From Rostratula benghalensis (taxonomy: Eukaryota > Chordata > Aves > Charadriiformes > Rostratulidae), in the NCBI GenBank assembly GCA_013399305.1, contig VXAI01000192.1, positions 1,235,768-1,299,767 on the forward strand: a DNA stretch of 64,000 nucleotides, read 5' to 3'. A program made the translations under genes and the position numbers. Below, one piece after another: positions 13,357 to 26,117 of the stretch (its first letter is position 1; every line of letters begins with the position of its first letter). The notes beneath the pieces are model-generated. The model did no database searches and was not told the DNA's origin. It saw nothing but the letters and a program-made list of their open reading frames with translations.

Positions 13357-13498
13357 AAGAAGGGTATCACCTGAACACTTTTTTCTGTTTCGTTTTGTTC
13401 CAAATGTTGAATTTGTGCCCAATAATACACATCAACTGTGATTGTACACTATTTCCCCCCTAGCCCTCTCTCCAGTGTTAATTCACTTTATAAAAATA

Positions 13499-13567
13499 NN
13501 NNNNNNNNNNNNNNNNNNNNNNNNNNNNNNNNNNNNNNNNNNNNNNNNNNNNNNNNNNNNNNNNNNN
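13499..13567. other. Assembly gap (69 N)
   Basis: A run of N within the probable KIAA1958 3'UTR, about 140 bases past the stop codon. The flanks are AT-rich (TATAAAAATA before, ATAGTATTTATAG after), so a collapsed A/T simple repeat is a likely cause. Confidence 0.99.
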
Positions 13568-14391
13568 ATAGTATTTATAGTGTTGATACAAAAATGAAAG
13601 GTACTAATGGGTTATAATATAAATGCAGATTTTAAAAGGACAAAAATGGTTCTCAGGCAACACCAGGTAGACTGGAAATACCGATTTTAACATGCACACA
13701 TCAGTGAGTGTAGATCCCCAGGGAGTCTTACGTAGCAATTCTATTTTGAAGCATTTTTTCAACCTCTTATTTTAACCTGACCTCCCGGAGTGGAGGAGAC
13801 AAACTTATCACTGGCTGCTGCTTCTCACCTGCTGGCTTATTCTTGATCAGCAAGACCAAGAAATAAGAGATACATCAATGTAAGTTCATGAAACCATTTA
13901 CAACAATTTTTGTCTCTTTTACATTTTGTTTCCTCGGGCTCATTTATGCCAGATGGGAAAAAAATCCTGAAGTCAGCTAAAGGCTATTTTTAACATTTGT
14001 TTTGTTGATGATTTTCTGTGATCAAAGTGTTGCTGGTTTTTAGACTAAAAAGTACTGTTTTCAACAATATGCAAAAACATAATGGTTAAACCACTGTCCT
14101 ACACATAATTTTAACTGTTGAAGCACGGGTTGTTAGTATTTTGTCACTGTGTGTACTTAATGTGATATCTACTGACTTGAAGCCCCTGTTTCAGTATTCT
14201 GGGGAATGCAACAGTGCAGGAAATTCCACAATCGTATCCCAAACTGTACAGAAAAAATGCATCAAAGATGTCTTTGAGATGTTCTTAAAATGCCTCAAAG
14301 AAGTCTTAAGCCCTCATTTGAAATCCACAAAAAAAATAGCATAGAGAGTGTAGTGATAATTCAGTATTTACTACAGAAGATGAAAAAGCTC

Positions 14392-14397
14392 AATAAA
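14392..14397 (+). terminator. KIAA1958: Candidate poly-A signal of KIAA1958
   Basis: A canonical AATAAA about 1.04 kb after the KIAA1958 stop codon. It is the first exact hexamer I noticed in the right orientation. The downstream 40 bases are A-rich and only weakly GT-rich, so use is unproven. Confidence 0.3.
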
Positions 14398-17300
14398 AGG
14401 TCAAAATAAGTGCTGGGAAAAAAAATTAACTCAGCTACACAAAATCTATTTCCTTTGTAGACAATGGAAAATATGCATGTGAATCTGAAGGCAGAATTTG
14501 GTTCTTAAAGCCTTGACATATAAGTGTTACTGTTCCAGCAGTTGACTTTGCACCATAGTTGTTCTTCTCCTCTACATATAAGGAAAATGCTAAAAAAAAT
14601 CAGTATTTCAGTGAATGGTTGTAATTCTTGACCTTTAAAATTATGTACAGTACTTCCCAAGTAATTCAGCTTATATTCCAGAAGGATATCCTGAGGCCAT
14701 GATGGGGCTTTAGAGAAGTCCACTGGGGTGATCTAAGGCCCACTGAAGTAAATGAGTCAACTTCAGCTGATTTCCCATTGAGCAGCTTTTTTGTTTTGGG
14801 GATTTTTTTTCTTGTTTTGTTTCGTTATGCATGTTTGTCTTTATTCGTTTTCACTCCTGCATAGCCTTCATATTCTTTAGATCTGTAACTGTGCAGTGAC
14901 TTTAATCATCACTAATTCCAAAGAAAGGTAGTACAAACAAAGGTAGTAGACAGAAGTAGAAGTAACCCACCTGGCGCCATGTAAAAACTGTTTTCTGTGT
15001 TCCTGGGATGAAATGTTCTTGTGTTCAAGAGAGGTGGCAGAACGCCTACACCTCACTTAAGCTTTATTGAAGGTCTGTTTTGGGGATGGGGTAGGTAGCA
15101 GATGTACCACTGGAGGGTCTCAGAGCAGAGATTTCCATCATAATAAACATCTGTCCTCCCACAAAGCTTGCTGCAGGTAACACAGTCTGGCTCTGATCTT
15201 TTTGTGCTCCACAAAAGGCTGGTAGAAAGTTTCAGGTTCCTCTGTGCTGGCTGTCCCAAGGTCTTGTGTGCCCTGGCAACATAACTACCAAATCTACGGC
15301 CTCTGAGTTATGGCCACTGTCTCTCAGGGCTGTAGGTTGGGTAGGGCACAGGTGGTCATTCATATTGCTTTTGTGACTCGGTTTTGGGGGTTGAGACCAA
15401 ACCATGACGCTACAGAAGTGGGTGCAAGCTGTGTCCATGACTTTCAGTGCCGTGGCAAATCTGACTTGTAGGTGAAGGAGAGGGAAGCACAAAAGGACTT
15501 GAAGCGCAGCCAGCAAGATGGCTGCTCAGCTTCTAGATGTGGCCAGCCCTCTGATTGCTGTTAGCACGGCTTTGCCTTTTCATGGCAACCCTGTACTGTG
15601 ATAAAGTTAAAAATACTTTGGCAAAGCTGGTGCTGCTCTCTGTGGGATTTATTTGCTGTTTCCCACTGAGGACTCACGCAGCTGCTCTTAGTATGTGCTG
15701 GGGCACCAAGGGAGTCCCATGCCAAGGAGCTCCAAGTGCCAGGTGAGAGCTCCACGTGGAGCCAGCCCCTTGGACACTCTTTGATCTCTGCTTTTCCCTG
15801 TTGTCACACAGCTCAGCACTTCCCAGTGGCAGCTATCGCAGGGTCTGACCAGCCTCCCCATCTTGTCTTTCCTGTGCTGCAGCATGCGGCTGGGTGTCAG
15901 CTGTCCTTTGTGGGGCAGAAGATCTCTGCTTCCAACCTCTCCTCCCCTGTCCAACCTCCCCTCTTGGCCAGGAAGTGCTACCTTGAGCTTTTTGGGGAAA
16001 GAAGCCACCCCATGGTACAGCTGTCTCGTGTCTCTCCTCAAGCCCCACGAGGCAGGAAACCAGACCTTATAACCAAATTGCTTCTCACACTATTATCAGG
16101 CTCAGAGTGTGGCAATATTTCACATCTTCTGCGGGTGTGCCTTAAGCATGTTGCTTCAGAGTGGGCTATTTTGTGGGGTAATTCTACAGCTCTTGTCTCC
16201 AAGGAGGCAGATCACTGGCTGCCAATGTGCTGTGCTTGCAAGCAGGTCTTTGAAGTGCTGCTTCACATCAGTGCTGTAGTTGAGCCCCAACACAGACTTT
16301 GGCTCCATTGGCAGGAACCAAAAATGCTGAGAGTGACACGGAGAAGAGAGCACAGGCACTCTTGGGTTTTGAGCTGGGAGGTCCTAAAAATCATTTCCCG
16401 TGACTTCTTGACTCCACATTAACCTGAGCTGTTGATTACTGTGGTATTAGGAAGGTTTGTGCTGGGTGAGGCAACAACTCTGATACCCTTGGCTTAGCAA
16501 TACACATGGGAAGCTTTTGCTTGTCTGGTTGAGGGAAAAGCTGTGGAATGTGTGTGCTTACTGTGTTAGGCTCAACGTTAACAGGGGTGGCTTTGTTCTG
16601 CTTTGCAGCACCTCTAGTCACTCCGGCTTCCAGTTGGTGCCAATGGCATATTGCCTGGCAAATCCTGATGGGGCAGCCCCAAACCACTTGTGGAAGTGGT
16701 TAAACAGATATGGCCTGAATATGATACCCACGCAGTATCATACTCCAAAAATAAACATACTAGTGTTGAAGAGCATTTAGTATAACACGTTACTCAGTCT
16801 TCCTTTGTGGACAGTTGTGAGGAACTGAGTGATCACAGCTTAAGGAATTACCAATTGTATGAAGGCCCTGGGAGGTTCGTTGATCCACTGGGAGGGAAAC
16901 TTCTGATTTAAACTACTCTCATGTTTTTTCTCAGGCTGGCATGAGAGTAGATGTCCCAGTTCCTGCAGCTCAGCTGCCAGGTGACAACCCAGTTGCTTGT
17001 AATTGTCTCCCAGTACTGTGACATGGGGTGTCTAACCTGCTCCATCACCAGGTTGAGAGCTCATCGCAGTGGTGTTCATCTTCCCCGGTGGCAAGACATA
17101 GCAGTGTGGCCAAGGACTAGCGCTGCCAAGCTCTTACAAGCCTTCCTCTCTGCCTAAGGAAAAGACTGGGGTCTCCTAACACGACTCTTGTTACTGAGTA
17201 CCTCTTACCATGAAATCAAAAGGGCAGCTGCCAAAGCAGTGTACTGCTCCCATCCAGCACAGCTGGTGGTTGAATGGGGTGGCTGACAGTGAGGCACTGC

Positions 17301-20300
17301 AGGTGGCTGGCTCTGCTCCTGACTACATCCTGCTCCGATGTAAAAGCCCCCCACACGGGCTGTGATTTCCATGAGAATGGGGATAGCTGGCTCCAAAACG
17401 GGGCTCATTTTTCTCCGTCCTCCATCCTCCTCTTTTTTCCTGCCACCCACCTTTCTTTGATCTGGTGTTAGACCTCTTCAGTAGGTCATTTCAACTCACT
17501 AGCCCAGCAGAAAATGCAGCGGGAGAAGGGGAAGCCAGATCATTTTCTGCCAGATGACCAAGTTGAATCTGCTCACAAATTGAGGTGCTGAGCCAGTGGG
17601 GGAGACAGAGGAAGGCGGTCCCCTGCCAGTGCCACAGAGTCATTGTCCTGGCTCAGCTGCTGTAGCCTTGGAAGCTCATCAAAAGGGTAATGCAGGCTCA
17701 GACCCTTCTGAGTCATTTTCAGGCATTTTGGTTGCCTTCAGAATCATCTGCCAGCTTTGAGGAGATTTGCTCGGTGCTACCAAGAGCAAAATTTGGCCTT
17801 GAGCTTTAGAAAGAGGCAGAGTGCCAAAGCAGAGGCCTACACACGGTGCGAAGGAGTCTGCACTGCCGTTAGCACAGGCTTTCCCACGTGGCCTTCTCAT
17901 GACACCAAACCAAGAGTCCGACATGGGGATCATACGTGGATGTCACTGGACTGATCTGGACGCACTCGGGTCTGTTCATGTGATGGCACATTGGGCCGGG
18001 CAGAGCTGTGGGCACTTGGACGGCTTAAGCTCTGTTCCATTAGTCATTCATGCATGTGTTTATGACATTGTGGGTTTGCACAACGTACATGTATTCGTGC
18101 AGGTGGTTGGAAGTGAAGTCTTGGGGTGTTGCAAACTGCCTGTTTAATTTTCAAATACGTATTTATGCAACAAGATGTATTTTTAAGTGCAGGAGAATGA
18201 GATACTGTTGTGGACTACATTGCAGACTAACTTGCAAGGGACATCTAAAAAGACAGCCCATGCCTTGTTCAGTTGCATAGTGCAGTAAGTCTGGGATAGC
18301 AGCATCCGGGCTGTTGACCTACAGGACAATCTAACAATGGAATCGGTGTCCCTATTGCACATTCTCCTTCATGAAGAGTATCAACGCTTTCAAGCTGTTC
18401 TGTGTTTTTGTGTTTAGAAGCTGCTGTGTGCTGGTATTCGGTCTACAGCTGTAGTTGCCCTCTTGGAAAGCTGTGTAGAGAACAAGATGCAAGCAACGTG
18501 TCGTACTGCTTTGTGTGCTTGTCCCAGATGTTTGTGGCCTGATCTTGTTCTGCTGTTTGCGCAAGCAAGGTGGGGTGGGAAGCTGGGGATCAGGAAGAGC
18601 AGGTGTTTTGTCACTCCAGAGCCTGGGCTGCCCTAAGGACTGAAACAGCCTTAAAGGAAGCTGAGATTCCTGTTGCACTAGGTTTCCTCCCTGACCAGCT
18701 CGTATTTACCCTTTCTGGTCGCCATGTCCGAGTACATCCCATAAGTGCATTGACTGACCTGTGGTGCACGGGCTCGTCATTCCTCCTGACAATAAGCTGC
18801 AAGGGACTGTGATGGACTGACTGGCCTTCCTCATCCTCGACATCCCTGCTCCTCTCACCGTCCCTGATCCTCTAATACTCCCCTCTCCCAGCGTCTGCAC
18901 TGTGGGGCAAGGGGACCGCTTTGTGCAGGGTGGCTCTTGGCTGTGAGCTCCCTCCCTGCTTATCAAGTGACCTTGTGCTTTGGGGATAACACGCTCAGGG
19001 AGGACCACCTTGCGTCGGGTACGCGGGGTTTGCGGGATACTGGATGCGAGCACTCTGGAGGCTCACATCTCTCGTGCTGGAAGCACTCTCCCTCTCTCTT
19101 CTCTGTTTTTTTGGTGTGGTTTTTTTTTTGGTTTTTTTTGTGAGGCAGCTTTCAAATCATGCAGTGAGTTTGAAATTCCCTCCTGAGTAGAGGAACAGGC
19201 CCACACCCATGTGCCGTTTGGCCTTCCACTGACATCCTTAAAATAGGACTGAGACTACTAGTCCTCAGTAGTGCATAACTCTTGGGCTCATGGATCATTT
19301 CTTGATCATGGAAATCAGTTCATCTTACATGTTGCAGGCAACAGGGCATTGGGACCCCTCGTGAACTCCCTGAGCTTCCAAAGGCATTGAGAATGTGTGG
19401 GAGGAGGAGAGCTTACAAGACACACACGTGATTTGATTTACCTGAAATGAACCAATTCATGCCTCTGGTTTAGGGTAGAGAATGGCTTGGCTGTTCACTG
19501 TAAAACACGGTGGGAAGTGGATGGGTACTTCTTAATGAGGGCTCTTTGCTAAATGTCAGTGTGAAGAGGTGGCTGCTCTGCCTCAGGTGAGTTGCTGTCC
19601 TTGTTCTGAAGCGAGAGGATGTATTTTACTTTCTGTCTGTGCTTTCCTGCATGTGCTGAATCTGCACTGCCAGTGCTGAGGAGAAATGTGGAGAGAAGGC
19701 AGTCCAGCATAAAGCACGGCTATATTCCTAGCCGAAAAAATGGAATTGTTCTTTCTGGTGGTAGCCCCCAGGTGCTGAGCATGCCGTGGTGGCTGGGGAT
19801 AGTACTGCATCAGCTGGTGTCTCCTTTCCTTGCGCGTCTGTTGGCTCTGTGCAGAGCCATCTTGGGTGTCACTGCACTGCTCTCCAGACACCGAGAGCCC
19901 GGGGATAGCTTGTCGAGGACACCCCTGTCAGCCAGGCGTCTGCAAGCCAAGAAGGGGGAAGGCCCTAAGCACAATAAAATGATGGTCTTTCCTCGTGGAC
20001 AGCGTATGATGGACACGTGAGGCTGTGCCATATTTCCCTAAGGGTTTTGGAAAGCTAAGGGCCACCAGGAACATCACTGCTCTGCCTTTTTCACAGCAAC
20101 ATAACTTCAGCCGGCGATGGAGTTGCCCTTCTGAGGACAAACTGGGTTTCCCTGAGCCCCCAGCGAGTTGCATGGTTGCACTGCTACCAGCTCTGCTCGT
20201 GCAAACCAGGTGCCAGCCCGATCCTCCCCACCACACTGTCTCTGGCTGAGGCCTTATGAAGCTCTGCTGAAGTTCTCCTCCAGTTCCTCAACCCTTCCTG

Positions 20301-22683
20301 AAAGCAGCAAAGAAGCATTTACAGCAGTGAAATGCTGGAAAGCTAAACGCCCCACGGCTTAGAGACACCTGAGACCTTGTTGAAAGTTTGACACTAGCTG
20401 TTCACTGGAGCATGTTCAAAGTAGTGGTGATGCCTAAAGCTTTAATTCCTAATCTGATGGGGGAAAAAATTGGTTTGGCACACAGTTTGCTCGGTGTGTG
20501 AACTGATGGTTTTTAACATAGTCTCTAGAGTATCTGTCTCAAGTAAGTTTATTTCCTCTGTTTTCTGACTGAATTGGTTAACTTTAGTTGGTAATACACA
20601 CAAAATTCTATTTGTTTTAATACACAAATGCCGTTAAATGAGCTGCCTGTGCACTGGAGACGGATTTACAGTTTCAAGGGGATTAGGATTTTTTTGTCTA
20701 ATCTTTTATTCTTGTGCTCAGCATTCATTCATAGCAGTCACTAGTATGTGAATAAATAGTACCTTTTCAGATTTGATCATTTATAATTGATAGAAGATTG
20801 GCTCACAATGTTTGAGAGACCTGCGAGGGAGGTGCTGTCATTGAAATTCAGTGGGACAGACTTTTTGTGGGATGAGAAGAGGTGTTTAGCTCTCTCACAG
20901 TGCTTCAGGAATCCTCCTTTGTGGTTTTGGGTTACTGTTATTTTATACAGTCCAGAAGTGTCAAGAAAATAATGAAACAGCCAAGTGAGGGGAAAAGAAT
21001 TAAGAAAATGGGAAGTGTTTTGGACAAAAATATATTGTATCCTTACATTAGAAGACTAAACCCTTAAAATTAATTTTACAGGTATTATCTTTGCCACTTC
21101 AGCTGTTATTTTTGTAAACAGTGTTGACTCTAACATTCCTCATGCCTAGAATTTGATCTGTTTTCTGAAAGCTGTAACCTTGCTGTGACTGTCCTCCTTA
21201 CCACTATAGCACGTTCTCAGCTGGCCTAAATCATGTGTAGCCTTAAGTAGTCTCTGGTCTGCCCCACGTTGCTCCTTCCCTTCTACTACCATGCATTTAA
21301 TACGCTTACTGTACGTCAAATTCCAGCCGGAAAACAATCCAGTGCAGGGGTCACACTTCAGCCTCTGCAATCTGCGCAGTGGGTGCACACTATAGACCCA
21401 GAAGGCAAGGCAAAAGTAGTTGGCTTTGAACTGATTGTGGTAACTTTTGTGTAGGAAGACGAATCTTCTCCTCATGACTCTGAGGCTGAAGGTGCACTGA
21501 ACGATGGATGACCACAGCGCGAATCGCTTTGTGGAGGCCTCTGCTTTCCGCACGGTGCTTACGCTCCAGGTCTGTCTTTGCCTGCTGTGGGAGCTTCCTC
21601 GGCCGGTGGCTTGCGAGGCTGTGTCAGTCTGCACAGCGCTGGGTGCCCGGCTGTGAAACGCAGAAACATCCAGAGCGTTCAGGGGTTTGCAGACAGAACA
21701 CGTCACGAAACATCTTAGTGGAGTCTGAAAGCTGCTAGGGGGAGAAATGGTGAGAACCCGATTCTCCTCCCGTTTACGGCAGTGCCTGCAGGCCGGCTGG
21801 TGCTGCTGCTGGAGAGGATTTGGTGCCCGTTCAGCAGAGCATGGGGAGAAAAGCCCATGCTGCCTGCTTCCCCCCAGCTCGGGCTGTAAACTGCGCTTGG
21901 CTGTAAGCGATGGCGACCCTCACTGGGTCTGAAGCAGGAAAGGACATCGCTGGGCCACAGTTGCATTGTCGTTGCTTGCTTTTGTCGGCGTGACCCATCT
22001 GTCTCAGGGTCATCTGGAAACCTGCCAGGGTTGACCAAATTATTTGAGATGGGAAGAAGAAGAAGAAATGGCGGAATATCTCAGCGTGATGAGGATAGTG
22101 GAAAGGCAGTGGGAAAGCCTGGCAAACACAATGGAAGTTTTTGTCTTTTTTTTTCTTTTTCTAAAGGCAGCAAGTGTAATCCTTATCCTTTAATACCGTA
22201 CTTTGTTTTACACTGGAATTAGAAAATCTTTTCTATTTGTTTTCATTATCTGCTGGCTTTAACTCTGCCTATGAAAAACATTTTTGCTATGACAGCCTGT
22301 GGTCTCATGGTGAGCAGTGGTAGGGAGAAACAACTACAGTAAGGCTTTCATCTTCCCCTGCATGCAATGCTTAATCTTTCTAATCTTTTAATGTGAATGT
22401 GTTTTCTCCCATTTTGTAAATTGACGAGATTAGCACTGTTTCTCCCAAAACAGCATTTGAAAAACGTATTTTGCTTAAATGTAACCAAACTTCTACCTAA
22501 CTGTGAATTCTTCTAAGTGACAGATTCATTCTCAGAGTTAAACCTCGCTCTAAGGCTAACTTCCACTCACTGACTTTAATGACAACTCAACTTTTTTAAG
22601 ATGTTTGTAAAAAAGTGGATTTTGTTAATTCGTTTGTTTTGTTTTATAAGAAGAAGATTCACTGTCTTGCCAAATAACAATAT

Positions 22684-22705
22684 TAATAATAATAATAATA
22701 ATAAT
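22684..22705. repeat. (TAA)n microsatellite
   Basis: A perfect run of just over seven TAA units with an imperfect unit before it. It is likely to vary in length between individuals. Confidence 0.95.
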
Positions 22706-23045
22706 TCTATGCATTGTGTGATTCAGTGATGTTGCTGTTGAAATTTTGCATGTTTTCTAGTTGTTCTGACATTTGTACGTTTATGTGGTACTTGTAAAAA
22801 TTATAACCATTGCTGCTATAATCACCACCGTTGTAGGTAAATGAAAACTGTAATATGAAGCTGTGCCAGTTAGCAGGTTTTTTTTGTGTGTCATGGTAAA
22901 ACTCTGCATCCTGCTGTTCACTTCCTGTTTTAAGCCAGTATTTAGTGCCTTCTGTAGAAGGAATCAATATGTTGTGGTAGACGGGAGGTGCCAAACTTCT
23001 AATATCTTGTTCTGCACAGATGATCACTTATGAGCTTAAGGCTTC

Positions 23046-23097
23046 AAAAAAGAAAAAGAAAAAAAAAAAAGGGAAAAGGGAAAAGGGGAAAAAAAAA
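23046..23097. repeat. Purine-only A/G tract
   Basis: Fifty-two consecutive purines: mostly A, with GGGAAAAGGGAAAAGGGG in the middle. It is low-complexity sequence with no coding meaning. Confidence 0.95.
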
Positions 23098-26041
23098 TCT
23101 TGAACTTTCCATCTTTTCTTTAAAGTGTCTTCTCATTAATTTTCATTAGAAAAAAACCCCAAACCCTGTAGTAGGAGCTGAAAAGAAGCCATCTTCCCCA
23201 GCTACACCTACTGCAACAGCAAGTCTGCCAACTGTGAATGTGGGGGGTAGGAGGGAACGCGTAGTGCCCAAATGTTCCTGTTGGTAACGGAGCTGGTGAT
23301 CAGCCAAGCCTCTTCCAGTCATGGTGGAGTGTGCTAAAAGGCAACTTAATGAAAGCAGCCCTCTGACTGCCATAAGGAACTGTTAGCTCCTGTAACAGTT
23401 GTGAGCCTGCTCTTGTAAACAAGTGTCAGCCTGGTCAAGTGGTGGATTCCAGTCCCTCTTCCGCCTCCGCTGAAGCCACACGTTGCTGCCAAATGAGACT
23501 TGGATGAAATTCAAGCCCAAGATTTTTGGTCTCATTCTTTCCAACTGCTTTCGTGGCAGACAAGCCCTGTTTATCAAAATTCTGACATTGCGTTTTCAGT
23601 TCCTTTTCCACCCTCTGCTTAGAATCTGGCAGTACAGCAAATATGCACACACATACGCGTTCATTGTGCTTTTGGTAAGATTTTTGACAGGCTGAAATCA
23701 TGCCATACTGTAATCACACAACAGAAACAGGCAGAGGGAAATACGAGATGTTCATCTGTCTAGTGCATTTCCCAGCCACCAGGCATGGTCAGCAGTACCT
23801 AGGTTGGTCTGTAAAACAGTATTTTGTGTGAAAAAAAGAAAAGACTAACCACCAGTTTTCCATCCTTATTAAGATGAAAGACTTTTCAAGTTGGAATACC
23901 CAGGTCCAGAAAAAGATGTGAGATTGGAAAAATAAGTATGCATTCAAATCATCCTTAGAGATACTGGCCTAAACCATCTCTGTTCCCCAGCAAAACAATT
24001 TACAGCCCTTGAGATGTAAAATAACTTCCAAAAAAGAAGCTTATGCCAAAATTTTCAATGTAGCTGCTCCTTTTTGTGATACCCAGGACATTCACAAAAA
24101 AATGGATTCAAGGATGCAACCCAGAACACACTGAAAATTGTCCAATGCAAGCCAGTCCCCTCCACACTGATGGATCTGAAAACCCCAGCTGCAGAGCTAA
24201 AGCTTCCACAGGTGACTAGGGTGCTTAGAAGCCTTTTACAGCCCCTCCGTTCCTATCTCTTGGAGGGAATAGGGCTTTCTTCAGAACTGTTTGGCCCTTT
24301 TATTGTCTTTTAAAAATTGGTAGCTTCTGCCAGATCAGAAACCAACTGAGACCAGTTATAATGGTCTTCTGCTTGTCTAGTAGCCATTCCCACATGGACA
24401 CATCCATGAGTGAAGAGTTTTGATGCTGCAGCTCCTGCCTTTGTGGCCCTAGTATTAAATATGCAAGACAGTGATACATGGTCTTACTACCTGCGTTTCT
24501 TCTACTTACAGCTAATTCTGAGTCTCCATGGTCTCACCAATTGCACTAATGGTCTTACCAACTGGTCTTCCGAGCTTCTTCTGTATCTTGGCCCAGCTTG
24601 CAAAAACACATGTGCCCTGCAGCACAGCAGTTGTTTTCTGCCAATCTTTTTCTCTTCCATTGTGAAGCTAGGTATATCTGCATTATCTGTCCAAGCCCCA
24701 GCTGTAATCAGCTATTTAAGGCAGGTATCTTAGCATGAGCAATGCTGCATATCTCCCACTCAAATTCAGTTTTCTGTACGTGGGGCACTTTCTTACACAG
24801 ATCTCTTATCCCTGCAATTGGGACATTATAGATACAATGGTTTATTATGGAGAAGGAATATTGTGATGCCTTTTAATGCATTAAACTCTGCAAACCTAGA
24901 ATATCTGTGGAGAAGGGAGAGGTTACTGGATAATTTTCTGATAAACGGAGCAAAATTGTCCACTACAGTCCATTTTCAGAGCTACCAGTTCAACCCCAGT
25001 GTCCTCAAATTACCTTCCTTCTAGAATTGCACAGTGACCTGAGAAAAAAATAAGCAAAAAGACTTCACTGCTGTAAATGAGGGAAGATTTCATAACCTAC
25101 TTTGAGCCTGAGATCCCCAACTGGGTTTCCAGGGCTTGTAAACTTTTTACTCGGCAGCTGGGTAAGTTTGGGCCGTTGTGGATGCAATATTTCTGCAGTG
25201 TATTTCTAAGAGGCAAACTTCATAGATGAAGACCAATACGGTCAACAAAGTTGTCTGTCACTTATGCCCATTGAGAACTGGTATATTTTTTCTGTGGTTT
25301 TCTTATTTTTTTTTCCCTGCTGTAAGACACTCCACTCTAATTGGGATGGAGTAAACAAATGTATATTGTTCGGCTGTCTGTCACACTTCAGTCAGATGTC
25401 TCCATGAAAAATGCTCTTTCAGTGTTTGAGTGAAAAAGAGCCCTCAATAAGAAGAAAGTAAAACCAAGAGGTCAAGAGGGTTTGTTTGGGTTTTTGTTTG
25501 TTTGTTTTTTAGTGGTGTTTGAGTTTTGTCCCTTGCTCAGCTGTCAGATAATTAGGCTTTTGAAAAGAATGGATTCAGTTGTGTACTAATTGGTGTGTAA
25601 CATTCACTTTTACTCATCTCCAAGTTTCAGAGATACTCTGATCTTTTTTTTTGTACTTCAGCTCCATTTTTATTCCCTTATGATAATCTTCAAGAAGTCT
25701 GGTTCTGCTGCATTAGGGATTGATTTCACTGTCTGTACAATGTTAGCTCCTATTGTAGTGTGACTTTTTGTTTTTTAAGATTTGTATTGGTGCAGCCTTA
25801 AACTTACAGAATTAAAGACCATTTGAAAAATAATCAAAATAGTCATTGATGTCTGTGATAAGTGCATGCTTTATTCACAGTGTTTTGTCTGTAATTAGGT
25901 GTAGCAACCAATTGTCCTGTGTTTAATAAACTGTTTTCTGCAAACTTGACTACTTTCTTTTATCAAGTGATAATTTACTTGGCATTTCAAAGCACATTTT
26001 ATGTAAGAACAGGAAAGCTTTCTGTCATGTGTTTCAGGTAT

Positions 26042-26117
26042 GTCCCTGCGCATGGCAGGGGGGCTGGACTAGATGACCTTTAAAGGTCCCTTCCATCTCA
26101 AACCATTCTATGATTCT
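26042..26117 (+). mobile_element. CR1 LINE 3' terminal fragment
   Basis: A short plus-strand CR1 tail: GGCTGGACTAGATGACCTTT, then AAAGGTCCCTTCCATCTCAA and CCATTCTATGATTCTAAG. Only the last ~75 bases of the element are present, which is a common result of 5' truncation. Confidence 0.93.

Larger units (their letters stand above)
13357..14415 (+). other. KIAA1958: KIAA1958 3' UTR (probable)
   Basis: AT-rich non-coding sequence follows the stop codon and contains no frame of note. Its length is uncertain: the first plausible AATAAA hexamer is at 14392-14397. The 69-base run of N at 13499-13567 interrupts it. A longer 3'UTR, using a later signal, cannot be excluded. Confidence 0.45.
14416..26041. 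other. Intergenic region without recognisable genes
   Basis: I find no exon, RNA gene or clear transposon here. Positions about 15000-20400 are richer in G+C than the surroundings, which produces long chance frames on both strands (for example 228 codons at 15736-16422). These show no domain, no splice context and heavy overlap with equally long antisense frames. Simple repeats are listed separately. The stretch could be the intron leading to the dead alternative exon near 34 kb, if that exon was once part of KIAA1958. Confidence 0.6.

Noticed and set aside
15736..16422. Open frame of 228 codons, plus strand, the longest after the KIAA1958 exon
   Set aside because: The region is rich in G+C and has long overlapping frames on the opposite strand. 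The protein has no domain or repeat I recognise, no splice or start context, and an erratic composition. It is treated as chance.
21146..21706. Open frame of 186 codons, minus strand
   Set aside because: No recognisable family, composition like translated non-coding DNA, and shorter plus-strand frames overlap it.
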